A DNA stretch of 64,000 bases, taken from contig NC_045132.1 of assembly GCF_007655135.1 (NCBI RefSeq), positions 11,222,001 through 11,286,000 on the forward strand, written 5' to 3'. The notes under the pieces are model-generated. The model saw only the letters and a list, made by a program, of their open reading frames with translations. It did not search any database and was not told the origin of the DNA. Position 1 is the first letter of the stretch, and each line of letters starts with the position of its first letter. The position numbers and the translations under genes were made by a program. The DNA comes from Punica granatum. Lineage: Eukaryota > Streptophyta > Magnoliopsida > Myrtales > Lythraceae. Positions 32,604 to 45,137 of the stretch are shown here, piece after piece.

Positions 32604-35600
32604 ATGGCAGGGAGCACTTCTAGTACTTTCTGTTTGCGATCCGTCCTTGATAAGGACAAACTGTCAGGGAATAATTTCCTTGGTTGGTATCGAAACTTGA
32701 GAATTGTTCTCACCCAAGAAAAGAAACTATATGTCTTAGAGCAACCTCTTCTTGCGTCACCGCCTGACGATGCCCCCCAAGCTGAGAAAGATGCTTATAG
32801 TAAGCATCATGATGATGCCGTAAACGTTGGATGTCTCATGTTAGTCACCATGGACTCGGAGCTTCAGAAGCAACACGAGAACATGAAGGCGTACGATATG
32901 ATCGTGCATCTCAGGCAGCTCTATCAAGAGCAGGCCCGACATGAGAGATTCGAGATCTCTAAAGCACTTTTTCAGGCAAGGTTGATTGAGGGTAGCCCGG
33001 TGGGTCTTCATGTACTCAAGATGATTGGGTACGTTGAGACTCTGGGAAGACTGGGATTTCCTCTTGGTCAAGAGTTGGCCACAGATTTAGTCCTACAGTC
33101 GCTGCCCAGCAGTTATAGTCAGTTCATTATGAGCTATAATATGAATGACTACAATAAACCATTGCCTGAACTGCTTAGCATGTTGAGAACAGCTGAGCAT
33201 GATATCAGCAAGGGGACGTCCGTTCTAATGGTCCAAGGGACCAAAAGAAAGGGCAAGAGCAAGAGTAAAGGCAAGAAGGCTAAAGGTGCATCCAATTTTG
33301 ACTTGGGTGCGTTGAAGCCTAAAGCCAAGGTGGCGAAGAATGATTACTGCTTCCATTGTGGCAACACTGGACATTGGAAGCGGAATTGTAAGATATACCT
33401 AGAAGAGTTGAAGAAGAAGAAGGGAAGTGAGACTTCCACTTCAGGTATCCATGTTATAGAGATTAATGTATCTACTACTTCTACATCTTGGGTATTAGAT
33501 ACCGGATGTGGTGCTCATATTTGTGGAAATATGCAGGACCTAAAGGACAGTAGATCGTTGACAAAGGGCGAGGTGGACCTACGAGTTGGAAATGGAGCAA
33601 GAGTTGCTACATTAACTGTAGGGACTTATCACCTAGTTTTGCCTACTGGGCTTGTATTAGATCTTAACGACTGTTATTATGTACCTGCTATTAGTAGAAA
33701 CATAATATCTGTTTCTTGTTTGGACAAGAAGGGATTTTGTTTCACTATCAAGAACAAGTGTTGTTCTATGTACATGAATGATGTATATTATGGCAGTGCA
33801 CATTTAAGTAATGGTCTGTATGTTCTTGATCTAGATACGCCTATTTATAATGTGGAAACCAAACGGCTCAAATCTAATGATTCGAACCCGACTTACCTCT
33901 GGCATTGTCGTTTAGGCCATATTAGCGAGAATCGCATCTCTAGACTCCATAAGGATGGATTACTGGACTCGTTTGATTTAGAATCGATCGAGACATGCGA
34001 ACCTTGCTTAATGGGGAAAATGACTAAGGCCCCTTTTACCGGAAAAGGTGAGCGAGCTAGTGATCTTTTGGCTCTCATACATACCGATGTATGTGGACCA
34101 GTGAACAAGCTTGCTAGAGGTGGGTATCTCTACTTTATTACATTTACTGATGATTTCAGTAGATTTGGATATGTGTTTTTGATGAAACACAAATCTGAAT
34201 CCTTTGAAAAGTTCAAAGAATTTAAGAATGAAGTGGAGAATCAGTTGGGTAAGAGCATTAAAGTTCTTCGATCAGATCGAGGAGGTGAATATTTGAGCTA
34301 TGAGTTCGCTGACTATCTTAAACAGTGTGGGATTTTATCTCAACTGACTCCACCTGGAACACCACAATGGAATGGTGTAGCTGAGAGGAGGAATCGAACT
34401 TTATTAGATATGGTTCGATCTTTGATGAGTCATGCAAACTTACCTGACTCCTTCTGGGGATATGCTCTACAGACAGCTGCTCTCATATTAAACAATGCTC
34501 CGTCGAAATCAGTTGAAAGGACACCATATGAGATGTGGTATGGGAAGCGTCCCAAGATGTCTTTTCTAAAAATATGGGGTTGCGAAGCTTATGTGAAGAG
34601 ATTGTCTTCGGATAAGCTTGGCCCTAAATCGGACAAATGTTACTTTGTGGGGTATCCTAAGGAAACTCGAGGATACTATTTCTATAATCCCATCGAGGGC
34701 AAAGTGTTTGTCGCTCGAACTGCGGTATTCCTTGAGAAAGAGTTTCTCTTCAAAGGAACTAGTGGGAGGAAATTAGAACTTGGGGAAGTTCTACCACAAA
34801 ATGACATTGACCAATCGACGGGCGATGTTGCAGAACAAGTACCACAAGTTGTTGTGGCACAATCTTCTACACAGGTGACACGGGAGCCTCGTTGGTCTAG
34901 TAGGATACGTCATGAGCCCGAGAGATATGGATTTCTCGTGACTCAAGACAATGACGTATTGCTCATAGATAATGATGAGCCTACAACCTATGCGGAAGCC
35001 GTAATAGGCCCTGACTCTGAGAAATGGCTGGAGGCCATGAGATCTGAGATGGAGTCCATGTACACTAACCAAGTATGGACTTTGGTTGATCCACCTGAAG
35101 GGGCAAAACCCATTGGGTGTAAGTGGGTCTTCAAGAAGAAGATTGACATGGACGGTAATGTGATTACCTTTAAGGGCCGACTTGTGGCAAAAGGTTTCAG
35201 ACAAGTTCATGGTGTTGACTATGACGAAACCTTTTCCCCGGTAGATATGCTTAAATCCATCAGGATCTTGCTTGCAATTGCAGCTTATTATGATTATGAG
35301 ATTTGGCAAATGGATGTCAAAACTGCTTTCCTGAACGGGAAGCTCCTCGAGGATGTGTTTATGACACAACCTGAGGGTTTTGTCGATCCACATTGTGCCG
35401 GAAAGGTTTGTAAGCTACAACGGTCTATTTATGGACTGAAGCAAGCTTCTAGGAGCTGGAATCTTCGTTTTGATGATGCAATCAAAGAGTTTGGTTTCAT
35501 CAAGAATGAAGATGAACCCTGTGTTTACAAGAAGGTTAGTGGGAGCGTAGTAATCTTCCTGGTGTTGTATGTAGACGACATACTTCTGATTGGAAATGAC

Positions 35601-36530
35601 ATTCCTTCCCTACAGTCTGTGAAAACTTGGTTGGGAAGGTGTTTCTCTATGAAGGACTTAGGCGAAGCTACCTACGTGCTAGGTATTAGGATCTATAGAG
35701 ATAGATCCAAGAGACTGCTTGGCCTAAGTCAGAGTGCATACATAGATAAAGTGCTTCGGCGATTTAGCATGCAGGATTCTAAGAAAGGGTCGCTGCCTAT
35801 GTTACATGGCATAAGCCTTTCGAAGGCTCAGTGTCCTTCTACTCGAGAGGAGAGGGACCGCATGAATAGGATTCCATATGCGTCAGCTATTGGATCCATC
35901 ATGTATGTCGTATGCTTTGAGTATGGCGAGTCGATACCAATCAGATCCAGGTGAAAGACACTGGATTGCAGTAAAGAACATCCTTAAGTACTTACGAAGG
36001 ACTAAGGAGATGTTTTTGGTATATGGAGGCGAAGAAGAGCTCGTTGTAAGAGGTTACACCGATGCTAGTTTCCAGACCGATAAGGACGACAGTAGATCGC
36101 AGTCAGGGTATGTGTTCTGCCTGAATGGAGGTGCTGTGAGTTGGAAGAGTTCCAAACAGGAGACAGTAGCCGATTCTACCACAGAGGCCGAGTATATTGC
36201 TGCCTCTAACGCTGCAAAAGAGGCCGTTTGGATCAAGAAGTTCGTGACAGAACTTGCTGTGGTTCCTAGCATCGTAGACCCAGTGGATCTCTATTGTGAC
36301 AACAATGGAGCCATTGCGCAAGCTAAGGAACCCAGGTCTCACCAGCGATCCAAACATATACTCAGACGCTTCCATCTCATTCGCGAGATCATCGACAGAG
36401 GAGATGTGAAATATGCAGAATACCAACAGATGAGAATCTCGCAGATCCACTTACGAAGCCTCTTGTGCAGCGCAAGCACGAGGCTCACACTAGATCTATT
36501 GGCATTAGACAGATGCCAGATTGGCTCTAG
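32604..36530 (+). pseudogene. Copia gag-pol, unit 1 (gag, PR, INT, RT, RH), broken
   Basis: The ATG at 32604 has the context ACCATGG and is preferred over ATG 32592. In order: gag (NFLGWYRNLRIVL), zinc knuckle CFHCGNTGHWKRNC, protease (WVLDTGCGAH), integrase zinc finger (HCRLGH to CEPCLMGK) and core (HTDVCGP, RSDRGGEYLS, WNGVAERRNR), RT (GRLVAKGFRQ, QMDVKTAFLNG, YVDDILLIGND) and RNase H (GYTDASFQTD, STTEAEYIAAS, ENLADPLTKPL expected at the end). The order INT before RT defines Ty1/copia. Lesions: a small deletion near 35907, which removes the residues before YALSMASRYQSDPG and shifts the frame, and a missing A near 36411, which garbles the RNase H tail. The first lesion is present in all three units. 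Confidence 0.92.
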
Positions 36531-36544
36531 TGCAAGTGGGAGAT

Positions 36545-38119
36545 TGTTGGGAATTGGTGTATGCCCTAGAGGCAATCTATAATCAGTTCTGTAATATGAT
36601 ATCTATTTCATTATATTACGAGGCATATCTGTTATTGTGTAGATTGCGCTAAATATGATTTTACACAATAATGTCCTTGGAATAGTAGGTTCAATAGGCA
36701 TCAAGTGTGACTTGATTGTGAGATCCTATAATTACTGAACATTATTCCTAAATGTCCATAGTCAAAGTATTATCGTTAATTAGGACAACGGTAATACGGT
36801 TAGACTAGTGTGAGTGTTGATTGATGACCAAATCTCATAGGTCATGGATATGGAGATATCAAATCACACCACATGTATACATTAAGAGTAATGTGTATTG
36901 GACTGACCCGCCATGAGATTGCTACATGGGTTGTTACGTGACTGTCATTAGCATATCTCAAAGTGACTATAGTGTAATGGTCCTTTGACTTGAGGTCACC
37001 ATGGATTCCTACGTGTAATGTCGTGATACTGTCAAACGCCACCGTAACTATCTGTCAAACGCCACCGTTGGTGGTTAAGTCTAAAAGTGTATGCATACCC
37101 AAATGAGTCGATATAATGATATCGAGCTCATTTGCTCTGATAGACTTAACCGGTAAACCAAGAAAGAGAAATATTGAGCCATACAAGGATGTCATCGACC
37201 ATGCCTTGGGCTCAATAGAGATATAGGGGACAATGGATTATATTACACGGTAATATAGGTCACGAGGTTCGTCGAGAAATTGACTTTCCGATTACTTGAG
37301 TAACAGTGATGCATTGCTAGATGCCGCTCACTGTTTGTAATATTAAAATAGAGATTTCGATATTACTATCAACGTAATTGGGAACCTACAGGGTCACACA
37401 CTACGACTAACTTGACGAGATATTTTGAAACAACAAAATTGTCTAATAAAGATTAGATGATTTATGGTGCGACCGATTAATCGGATATTTAATGAGATTA
37501 AATTTGCCGATTAATTAGACCCGATTTATTAGATTTAATGGTGTGCTAAGTGGTTATTTTTATGGAACCACTTGGAGCCAATTATAGAAAGAAACATGGG
37601 CCAATTGTATGATAACACTTAGCTATACACATGGACTAATTAAATGATGTCACCTAGACTTACACATGTCACTTGGAGCCTTGATTCTCCTTAATCCCAC
37701 ATCGGTGGGGCTTTGAATTTGTCTTCCCCATATTGCTTATAAAAGGGGCAGCATGCATGTTTAGATATAAGAGATATATATACATGTATATGGGTGTACG
37801 TGTATAAGTGTAAGGAAATTCAAGTTGAATTGTTCAATTTGAATTAATCCTACTAGTCTAATAAATTTCGGGTGTCGCATCGGGGTGTTTCTTTCGAGTG
37901 TTGGTCGCTAGCACCGCCGATCTCGAAAACTCGTCGACAAAGTCGGTGTGGATACCAGTAGAGGCGTCACGCGTGGGACGCTCGGTCGACAACTTTAAAT
38001 ATTCCAGGTACGCTTTTATTTACTCTTACTCTTCTAGTAGGTCTTGGAATTAGTTTCACGGGTATGAAATTTTGAATTTCTGTTCCTTTTCGCTTCCGTT
38101 GCGCCCCGTGGAACTAGCA
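36545..38119 (+). repeat. Copia LTR2 (1575 bp, internally shortened)
   Basis: It is preceded by the PPT GTGGGAGAT (36536-36544). It is 100 bp shorter than the other LTRs because of a deletion with a local duplication of CTGTCAAACGCCACCG at about 37023-37070. It has private differences from the others, such as ACGCGTGGG instead of ACGTGTGGG. Confidence 0.95.
37694..37746 (+). promoter_or_regulatory. Promoter of copia LTR2: USE-like element plus TATA
   Basis: ATCCCACATCG 37694-37704 and TATAAAAGG from 37738, again 33 bp apart. Confidence 0.58.
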
Positions 38120-38121
38120 AT

Positions 38122-38133
38122 TGGTATCAGAGC
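38122..38133 (+). other. Primer binding site, copia unit 2
   Basis: TGGTATCAGAGC lies two bases after LTR2. Confidence 0.95.
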
Positions 38134-38820
38134 CTAGCTAGTTAGAATCTGAGTAGATAATAGCATAAAATATGATTTTATGCTTGGTACTGGTATGATT
38201 ATGTTTGATATTTGCGGTGCATGACTGTTAGACATGGACTATGTCCTAGTTGTGTTAGTATAATAGTTATACGTGTGGACTATTATGTAATAGTTACATA
38301 ATAGTGTATAGTGAGATCGATTAAATGTTAATCAAATCCCTCAAAATATTAAGTCCATATCCTTCCACCGTGTAACGCTCGTCAAGACCAAGATCGATGA
38401 GTGTGTAGACCTTGCCTTCGCAGGATGCCCTTATCTATCCTAGTAAGACGTTGTGTTTACCAGTGGGTCGGACTTAACTGAGCAAGCCTAATAGGATTAG
38501 GAGTTCAGAGGCATGTAGTTGGGCATCGATCTATAAGATAGATTTGAATAAGGAGTTATTCACCCAACTAATCAAGAGTTGCATGTGATGCAATTGGGAA
38601 AGTGAGTTCCCTACCTAAATAGCCAGTTCTGGGTGAATCAGCCCTTGCTGACTCAGAGCTTGGTGAGATATGGATCTTGAGCTACTATGAGAATGATATT
38701 CTCTGAATCAATGTTGAGGGTCATTGATTTGATATAAATAGTGGGAGCAATATTTATAAAGTCCTCATTAAATATTGTTGTGTCATAATACTTATTTTGT
38801 ATATTTCTATGGTAGTTACC

Positions 38821-41800
38821 ATGGCAGGGAGCACTTCTAGTACTTTCTGTTTGCGATCCGTCCTTGATAAGGACAAACTGTCAGGGAATAATTTCCTTGG
38901 TTGGTATCGAAACTTGAGAATTGTTCTCACCCAAGAAAAGAAACTATATGTCTTAGAGCAACCTCTTCTTGCGCCACCGCCTGACGATGCCCCCCAAGCT
39001 GAGAAAGATGCTTATAGTAAGCATCATGATGATGCCGTAAACGTTGGATGTCTCATGTTAGTCACCATGGACTCGGAGCTTCAGAAGCAACACGAGAACA
39101 TGAAGGCGTACGATATGATCGTGCATCTCAGGCAGCTCTATCAAGAGCAGGCCCGACATGAGAGATTCGAGATCTCTAAAGCACTTTTTCAGGCAAGGTT
39201 GATTGAGGGTAGCCCGGTGGGTCTTCATGTACTCAAGATGATTGGGTACGTTGAGACTCTGGGAAGACTGGGATTTCCTCTTGGTCAAGAGTTGGCCACA
39301 GATTTAGTCCTACAGTCGCTGCCCAGCAGTTATAGTCAGTTCATTATGAGCTATAATATGAATGACTACAATAAACCATTGCCTGAACTGCTTAGCATGT
39401 TGAGAACAGCTGAGCATGATATCAGCAAGGGGACGTCCGTTCTAATGGTCCAAGGGACCAAAAGAAAGGGCAAGAGCAAGAGTAAAGGCAAGAAGGCTAA
39501 AGGTGCATCCAATTTTGACTTGGGTGCGTTGAAGCCTAAAGCCAAGGTGGCGAAGAATGATTACTGCTTCCATTGTGGCAACACTGGACATTGGAAGCGG
39601 AATTGTAAGATATACCTAGAAGAGTTGAAGAAGAAGAAGGGAAGTGAGACTTCCACTTCAGGTATCCATGTTATAGAGATTAATGTATCTACTACTTCTA
39701 CATCTTGGGTATTAGATACCGGATGTGGTGCTCATATTTGTGGAAATATGCAGGACCTAAAGGACAGTAGATCGTTGACAAAGGGCGAGGTGGACCTACG
39801 AGTTGGAAATGGAGCAAGAGTTGCTACATTAACTGTAGGGACTTATCACCTAGTTTTGCCTACTGGGCTTGTATTAGATCTTAACGACTGTTATTATGTA
39901 CCTGCTATTAGTAGAAACATAATATCTGTTTCTTGTTTGGACAAGAAGGGATTTTGTTTCACTATCAAGAACAAGTGTTGTTCTATGTACATGAATGATG
40001 TATATTATGGCAGTGCACATTTAAGTAATGGTCTGTATGTTCTTGATCTAGATACGCCTATTTATAATGTGGAAACCAAACGGCTCAAATCTAATGATTC
40101 GAACCCGACTTACCTCTGGCATTGTCGTTTAGGCCATATTAGCGAGAATCGCATCTCTAGACTCCATAAGGATGGATTACTGGACTCGTTTGATTTAGAA
40201 TCGATCGAGACATGCGAACCTTGCTTAATGGGGAAAATGACTAAGGCCCCTTTTACCGGAAAAGGTGAGCGAGCTAGTGATCTTTTGGCTCTCATACATA
40301 CCGATGTATGTGGACCAGTGAACAAGCTTGCTAGAGGTGGGTATCTCTACTTTATTACATTTACTGATGATTTCAGTAGATTTGGATATGTGTTTTTGAT
40401 GAAACACAAATCTGAATCCTTTGAAAAGTTCAAAGAATTTAAGAATGAAGTGGAGAATCAGTTGGGTAAGAGCATTAAAGTTCTTCGATCAGATCGAGGA
40501 GGTGAATATTTGAGCTATGAGTTCGCTGACTATCTTAAACAGTGTGGGATTTTATCTCAACTGACTCCACCTGGAACACCACAATGGAATGGTGTAGCTG
40601 AGAGGAGGAATCGAACTTTATTAGATATGGTTCGATCTTTGATGAGTCATGCAAACTTACCTGACTCCTTCTGGGGATATGCTCTACAGACAGCTGCTCT
40701 CATATTAAACAATGCTCCGTCGAAATCAGTTGAAAGGACACCATATGAGATGTGGTATGGGAAGCGTCCCAAGATGTCTTTTCTAAAAATATGGGGTTGC
40801 GAAGCTTATGTGAAGAGATTGTCTTCGGATAAGCTTGGCCCTAAATCGGACAAATGTTACTTTGTGGGGTATCCTAAGGAAACTCGAGGATACTATTTCT
40901 ATAATCCCATCGAGGGCAAAGTGTTTGTCGCTCGAACTGCGGTATTCCTTGAGAAAGAGTTTCTCTTCAAAGGAACTAGTGGGAGGAAATTAGAACTTGG
41001 GGAAGTTCTACCACAAAATGACATTGACCAATCGACGGGCGATGTTGCAGAACAAGTACCACAAGTTGTTGTGGCACAATCTTCTACACAGGTGACACGG
41101 GAGCCTCGTTGGTCTAGTAGGATACGTCATGAGCCCGAGAGATATGGATTTCTCGTGACTCAAGACAATGACGTATTGCTCATAGATAATGATGAGCCTA
41201 CAACCTATGCGGAAGCCGTAATAGGCCCTGACTCTGAGAAATGGCTGGAGGCCATGAGATCTGAGATGGAGTCCATGTACACTAACCAAGTATGGACTTT
41301 GGTTGATCCACCTGAAGGGGCAAAACCCATTGGGTGTAAGTGGGTCTTCAAGAAGAAGATTGACATGGACGGTAATGTGATTACCTTTAAGGGCCGACTT
41401 GTGGCAAAAGGTTTCAGACAAGTTCATGGTGTTGACTATGACGAAACCTTTTCCCCGGTAGATATGCTTAAATCCATCAGGATCTTGCTTGCAATTGCAG
41501 CTTATTATGATTATGAGATTTGGCAAATGGATGTCAAAACTGCTTTCCTGAACGGGAAGCTCCTCGAGGATGTGTTTATGACACAACCTGAGGGTTTTGT
41601 CGATCCACATTGTGCCGGAAAGGTTTGTAAGCTACAACGGTCTATTTATGGACTGAAGCAAGCTTCTAGGAGCTGGAATCTTCGTTTTGATGATGCAATC
41701 AAAGAGTTTGGTTTCATCAAGAATGAAGATGAACCCTGTGTTTACAAGAAGGTTAGTGGGAGCGTAGTAATCTTCCTGGTGTTGTATGTAGACGACATAC

Positions 41801-42747
41801 TTCTGATTGGAAATGACATTCCTTCCCTACAGTCTGTGAAACTTGGTTGGGAAGGTGTTTCTCTATGAAGGACTTAGGCGAAGCTACCTACGTGCTAGGT
41901 ATTAGGATCTATAGAGATAGATCCAAGAGACTGCTTGGCCTAAGTCAGAGTGCATACATAGATAAAGTGCTTCGGCGATTTAGCATGCAGGATTCTAAGA
42001 AAGGGTCGCTGCCTATGTTACATGGCATAAGCCTTTCGAAGGCTCAGTGTCCTTCTACTCGAGAGGAGAGGGACCGCATGAATAGGATTCCATATGCGTC
42101 AGCTATTGGATCCATCATGTATGTCGTATGCTTTGAGTATGGCGAGTCGATACCAATCAGATCCAGGTGAAAGACACTGGATTGCAGTAAAGAACATCCT
42201 TAAGTACTTACGAAGGACTAAGGAGATGTTTTTGGTATATGGAGGCGAAGAAGAGCTCGTTGTAAGAGGTTACACCGATGCTAGTTTCCAGACCGATAAG
42301 GACGACAGTAGATCGCAGTCAGGGTATGTGTTCTGCCTGAATGGAGGTGCTGTGAGTTGGAAGAGTTCCAAACAGGAGACAGTAGCCGATTCTACCACAG
42401 AGGCCGAGTATATTGCTGCCTCTAACGCTGCAAAAGAGGCCGTTTGGATCAAGAAGTTCGTGACAGAACTTGCTGTGGTTCCTAGCATCGTAGACCCAGT
42501 GGATCTCTATTGTGACAACAATGGAGCCATTGCGCAAGCTAAGGAACCCAGGTCTCACCAGCGATCCAAACATATACTCAGACGCTTCCATCTCATTCGC
42601 GAGATCATCGACAGAGGAGATGTGAAAATATGCAGAATACCAACAGATGAGAATCTCGCAGATCCACTTACGAAGCCTCTTGTGCAGCGCAAGCACGAGG
42701 CTCACACTAGATCTATTGGCATTAGACAGATGCCAGATTGGCTCTAG
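38821..42747 (+). pseudogene. Copia gag-pol, unit 2, broken
   Basis: The domain order and motifs are the same as in unit 1. Distinguishing changes: a Ser-to-Pro codon (APPPDD instead of ASPPDD in gag) and loss of one A near 41838 (GTGAAAC instead of GTGAAAAC). That loss shifts the frame after the YVDD active site and ends the first frame at 41868. The frame is picked up again from 41847 and breaks a second time at the shared small deletion near 42123. RNase H then reads to the stop at 42745-42747 (MPDWL end), so its tail is intact, unlike unit 1. The homopolymer site means a sequencing error is possible for the A loss. Confidence 0.92.
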
Positions 42748-42761
42748 TGCAAGTGGGAGAT

Positions 42762-44436
42762 TGTTGGGAATTGGTGTATGCCCTAGAGGCAATCTATAAT
42801 CAGTTCTGTAATATGATATCTATTTCATTATATTACGAGGCATATCTGTTATTGTGTAGATTGCGCTAAATATGATTTTACACAATAATGTCCTTGGAAT
42901 AGTAGGTTCAATAGGCATCAAGTGTGACTTGATTGTGAGATCCTATAATTACTGAACATTATTCCTAAATGTCCATAGTCAAAGTATTATCGTTAATTAG
43001 GACAACGGTAATACGGTTAGACTAGTGTGAGTGTTGATTGATGACCAAATCTCATAGGTCATGGATATGGAGATATCAAATCACACCACATGTATACATT
43101 AAGAGTAATGTGTATTGGACTGACCCGCCATGAGATTGCTACATGGGTTGTTACGTGACTGTCATTAGCATATCTCAAAGTGACTATAGTGTAATGGTCC
43201 TTTGACTTGAGGTCACCATGGATTCCTACGTGTAATGTCGTATATTTTGATACTGTCAAACGCCACCGTAACTGGTTGGTTATAAAGATAGTTATTGGGT
43301 ATGCCACAAAGCATGGAAAAGAATGTGAGTGACCAAGATAGGATTTGTCCCTCCTACGAAACGGGAGCGATATCTCACGGCCACTTGGTGGTTAAGTCTA
43401 AAAGTGTATGCATACCCAAATGAGTCGATATAATGATATCGAGCTCATTTGCTCTGATAGACTTAACCGGTAAACCAAGAAAGAGAAATATTGAGCCATA
43501 CAAGGATGTCATCGACCATGCCTTGGGCTCAATAGAGATATAGGGGACAATGGATTATATTACACGGTAATATAGGTCACGAGGTTCGTCGAGAAATTGA
43601 CTTTCCGATTACTTGAGTAACAGTGATGCATTGCTAGATGCCGCTCACTGTTTGTAATATTAAAATAGAGATTTCGATATTACTATCAACGTAATTGGGA
43701 ACCTACAGGGTCACACACTACGACTAACTTGACGAGATATTTTGAAACAACAAAATTGTCTAATAAAGATTAGATGATTTATGGTGCGACCGATTAATCG
43801 GATATTTAATGAGATTAAATTTGCCGATTAATTAGACCCGATTTATTAGATTTAATGGTGTGCTAAGTGGTTATTTTTATGGAACCACTTGGAGCCAATT
43901 ATAGAAAGAAACATGGGCCAATTGTATGATAACACTTAGCTATACACATGGACTAATTAAATGATGTCACCTAGACTTACACATGTCACTTGGAGCCTTG
44001 ATTCTCCTTAATCCCACATCGGTGGGGCTTTGAATTTGTCTTCCCCATATTGCTTATAAAAGGGGCAGCATGCATGTTTAGATATAAGAGATATATATAC
44101 ATGTATATGGGTGTACGTGTATAAGTGTAAGGAAATTCAAGTTGAATTGTTCAATTTGAATTAATCCTACTAGTCTAATAAATTTCGGGTGTCGCATCGG
44201 GGTGTTTCTTTCGAGTGTTGGTCGCTAGCACCGCCGATCTCGAAAACTCGTCGACAAAGTCGGTGTGGATACCAGTAGAGGCGTCACGTGTGGGACGCTC
44301 GGTCGACAACTTTAAATATTCCAGGTACGCTTTTATTTACTCTTACTCTTCTAGTAGGTCTTGGAATTAGTTTCACGGGTATGAAATTTTGAATTTCTGT
44401 TCCTTTTCGCTTCCGTTGCGCCCCGTGGAACTAGCA
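42762..44436 (+). repeat. Copia LTR3 (1675 bp)
   Basis: It has the same length as LTR1 and appears identical to it at the positions compared. It is preceded by the PPT GTGGGAGAT. Confidence 0.96.
44011..44063 (+). promoter_or_regulatory. Promoter of copia LTR3: USE-like element plus TATA
   Basis: ATCCCACATCG 44011-44021 and TATAAAAGG from 44055, 33 bp apart. Confidence 0.58.
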
Positions 44437-44438
44437 AT

Positions 44439-44450
44439 TGGTATCAGAGC
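44439..44450 (+). other. Primer binding site, copia unit 3
   Basis: TGGTATCAGAGC lies two bases after LTR3. Confidence 0.95.
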
Positions 44451-45137
44451 CTAGCTAGTTAGAATCTAAGTAGATAATAGCATAAAATATGATTTTATGC
44501 TTGGTACTGGTATGATTATGTTTGATATTTGCGGTGCATGACTGTTAGACATGGACTATGTCCTAGTTGTGTTAGTATAATAGTTATACGTGTGGACTAT
44601 TATGTAATAGTTACATAATAGTGTATAGTGAGATCGATTAAATGTTAATCAAATCCCTCAAAATATTAAGTCCATATCCTTCCACCGTGTAACGCTCGTC
44701 AAGACCAAGATCGATGAGTGTGTAGACCTTGCCTTCGCAGGATGCCCTTATCTATCCTAGTAAGACGTTGTGTTTACCAGTGGGTCGGACTTAACTGAGC
44801 AAGCCTAATAGGATTAGGAGTTCAGAGGCATGTAGTTGGGCATCGATCTATAAGATAGATTTGAATAAGGAGTTATTCACCCAACTAATCAAGAGTTGCA
44901 TGTGATGCAATTGGGAAAGTGAGTTCCCTACCTAAATAGCCAGTTCTGGGTGAATCAGCCCTTGCTGACTCAGAGCTTGGTGAGATATGGATCTTGAGCT
45001 ACTATGAGAATGATATTCTCTGAATCAATGTTGAGGGTCATTGATTTGATATAAATAGTGGGAGCAATATTTATAAAGTCCTCATTAAATATTGTTGTGT
45101 CATAATACTTATTTTGTATATTTCTATGGTAGTTACC

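Noticed and set aside
34791..35393. 200-codon minus-strand frame opposite copia RT (also at 41008 and 47325)
   Set aside because: It is the antisense shadow of a strongly supported RT-coding strand and shows no domain of its own.
36842..37042. Short minus-strand frames inside copia LTRs (82 or 66 codons)
   Set aside because: They are repeated only because the LTR is repeated. They have no promoter or domain, and one is truncated in LTR2.
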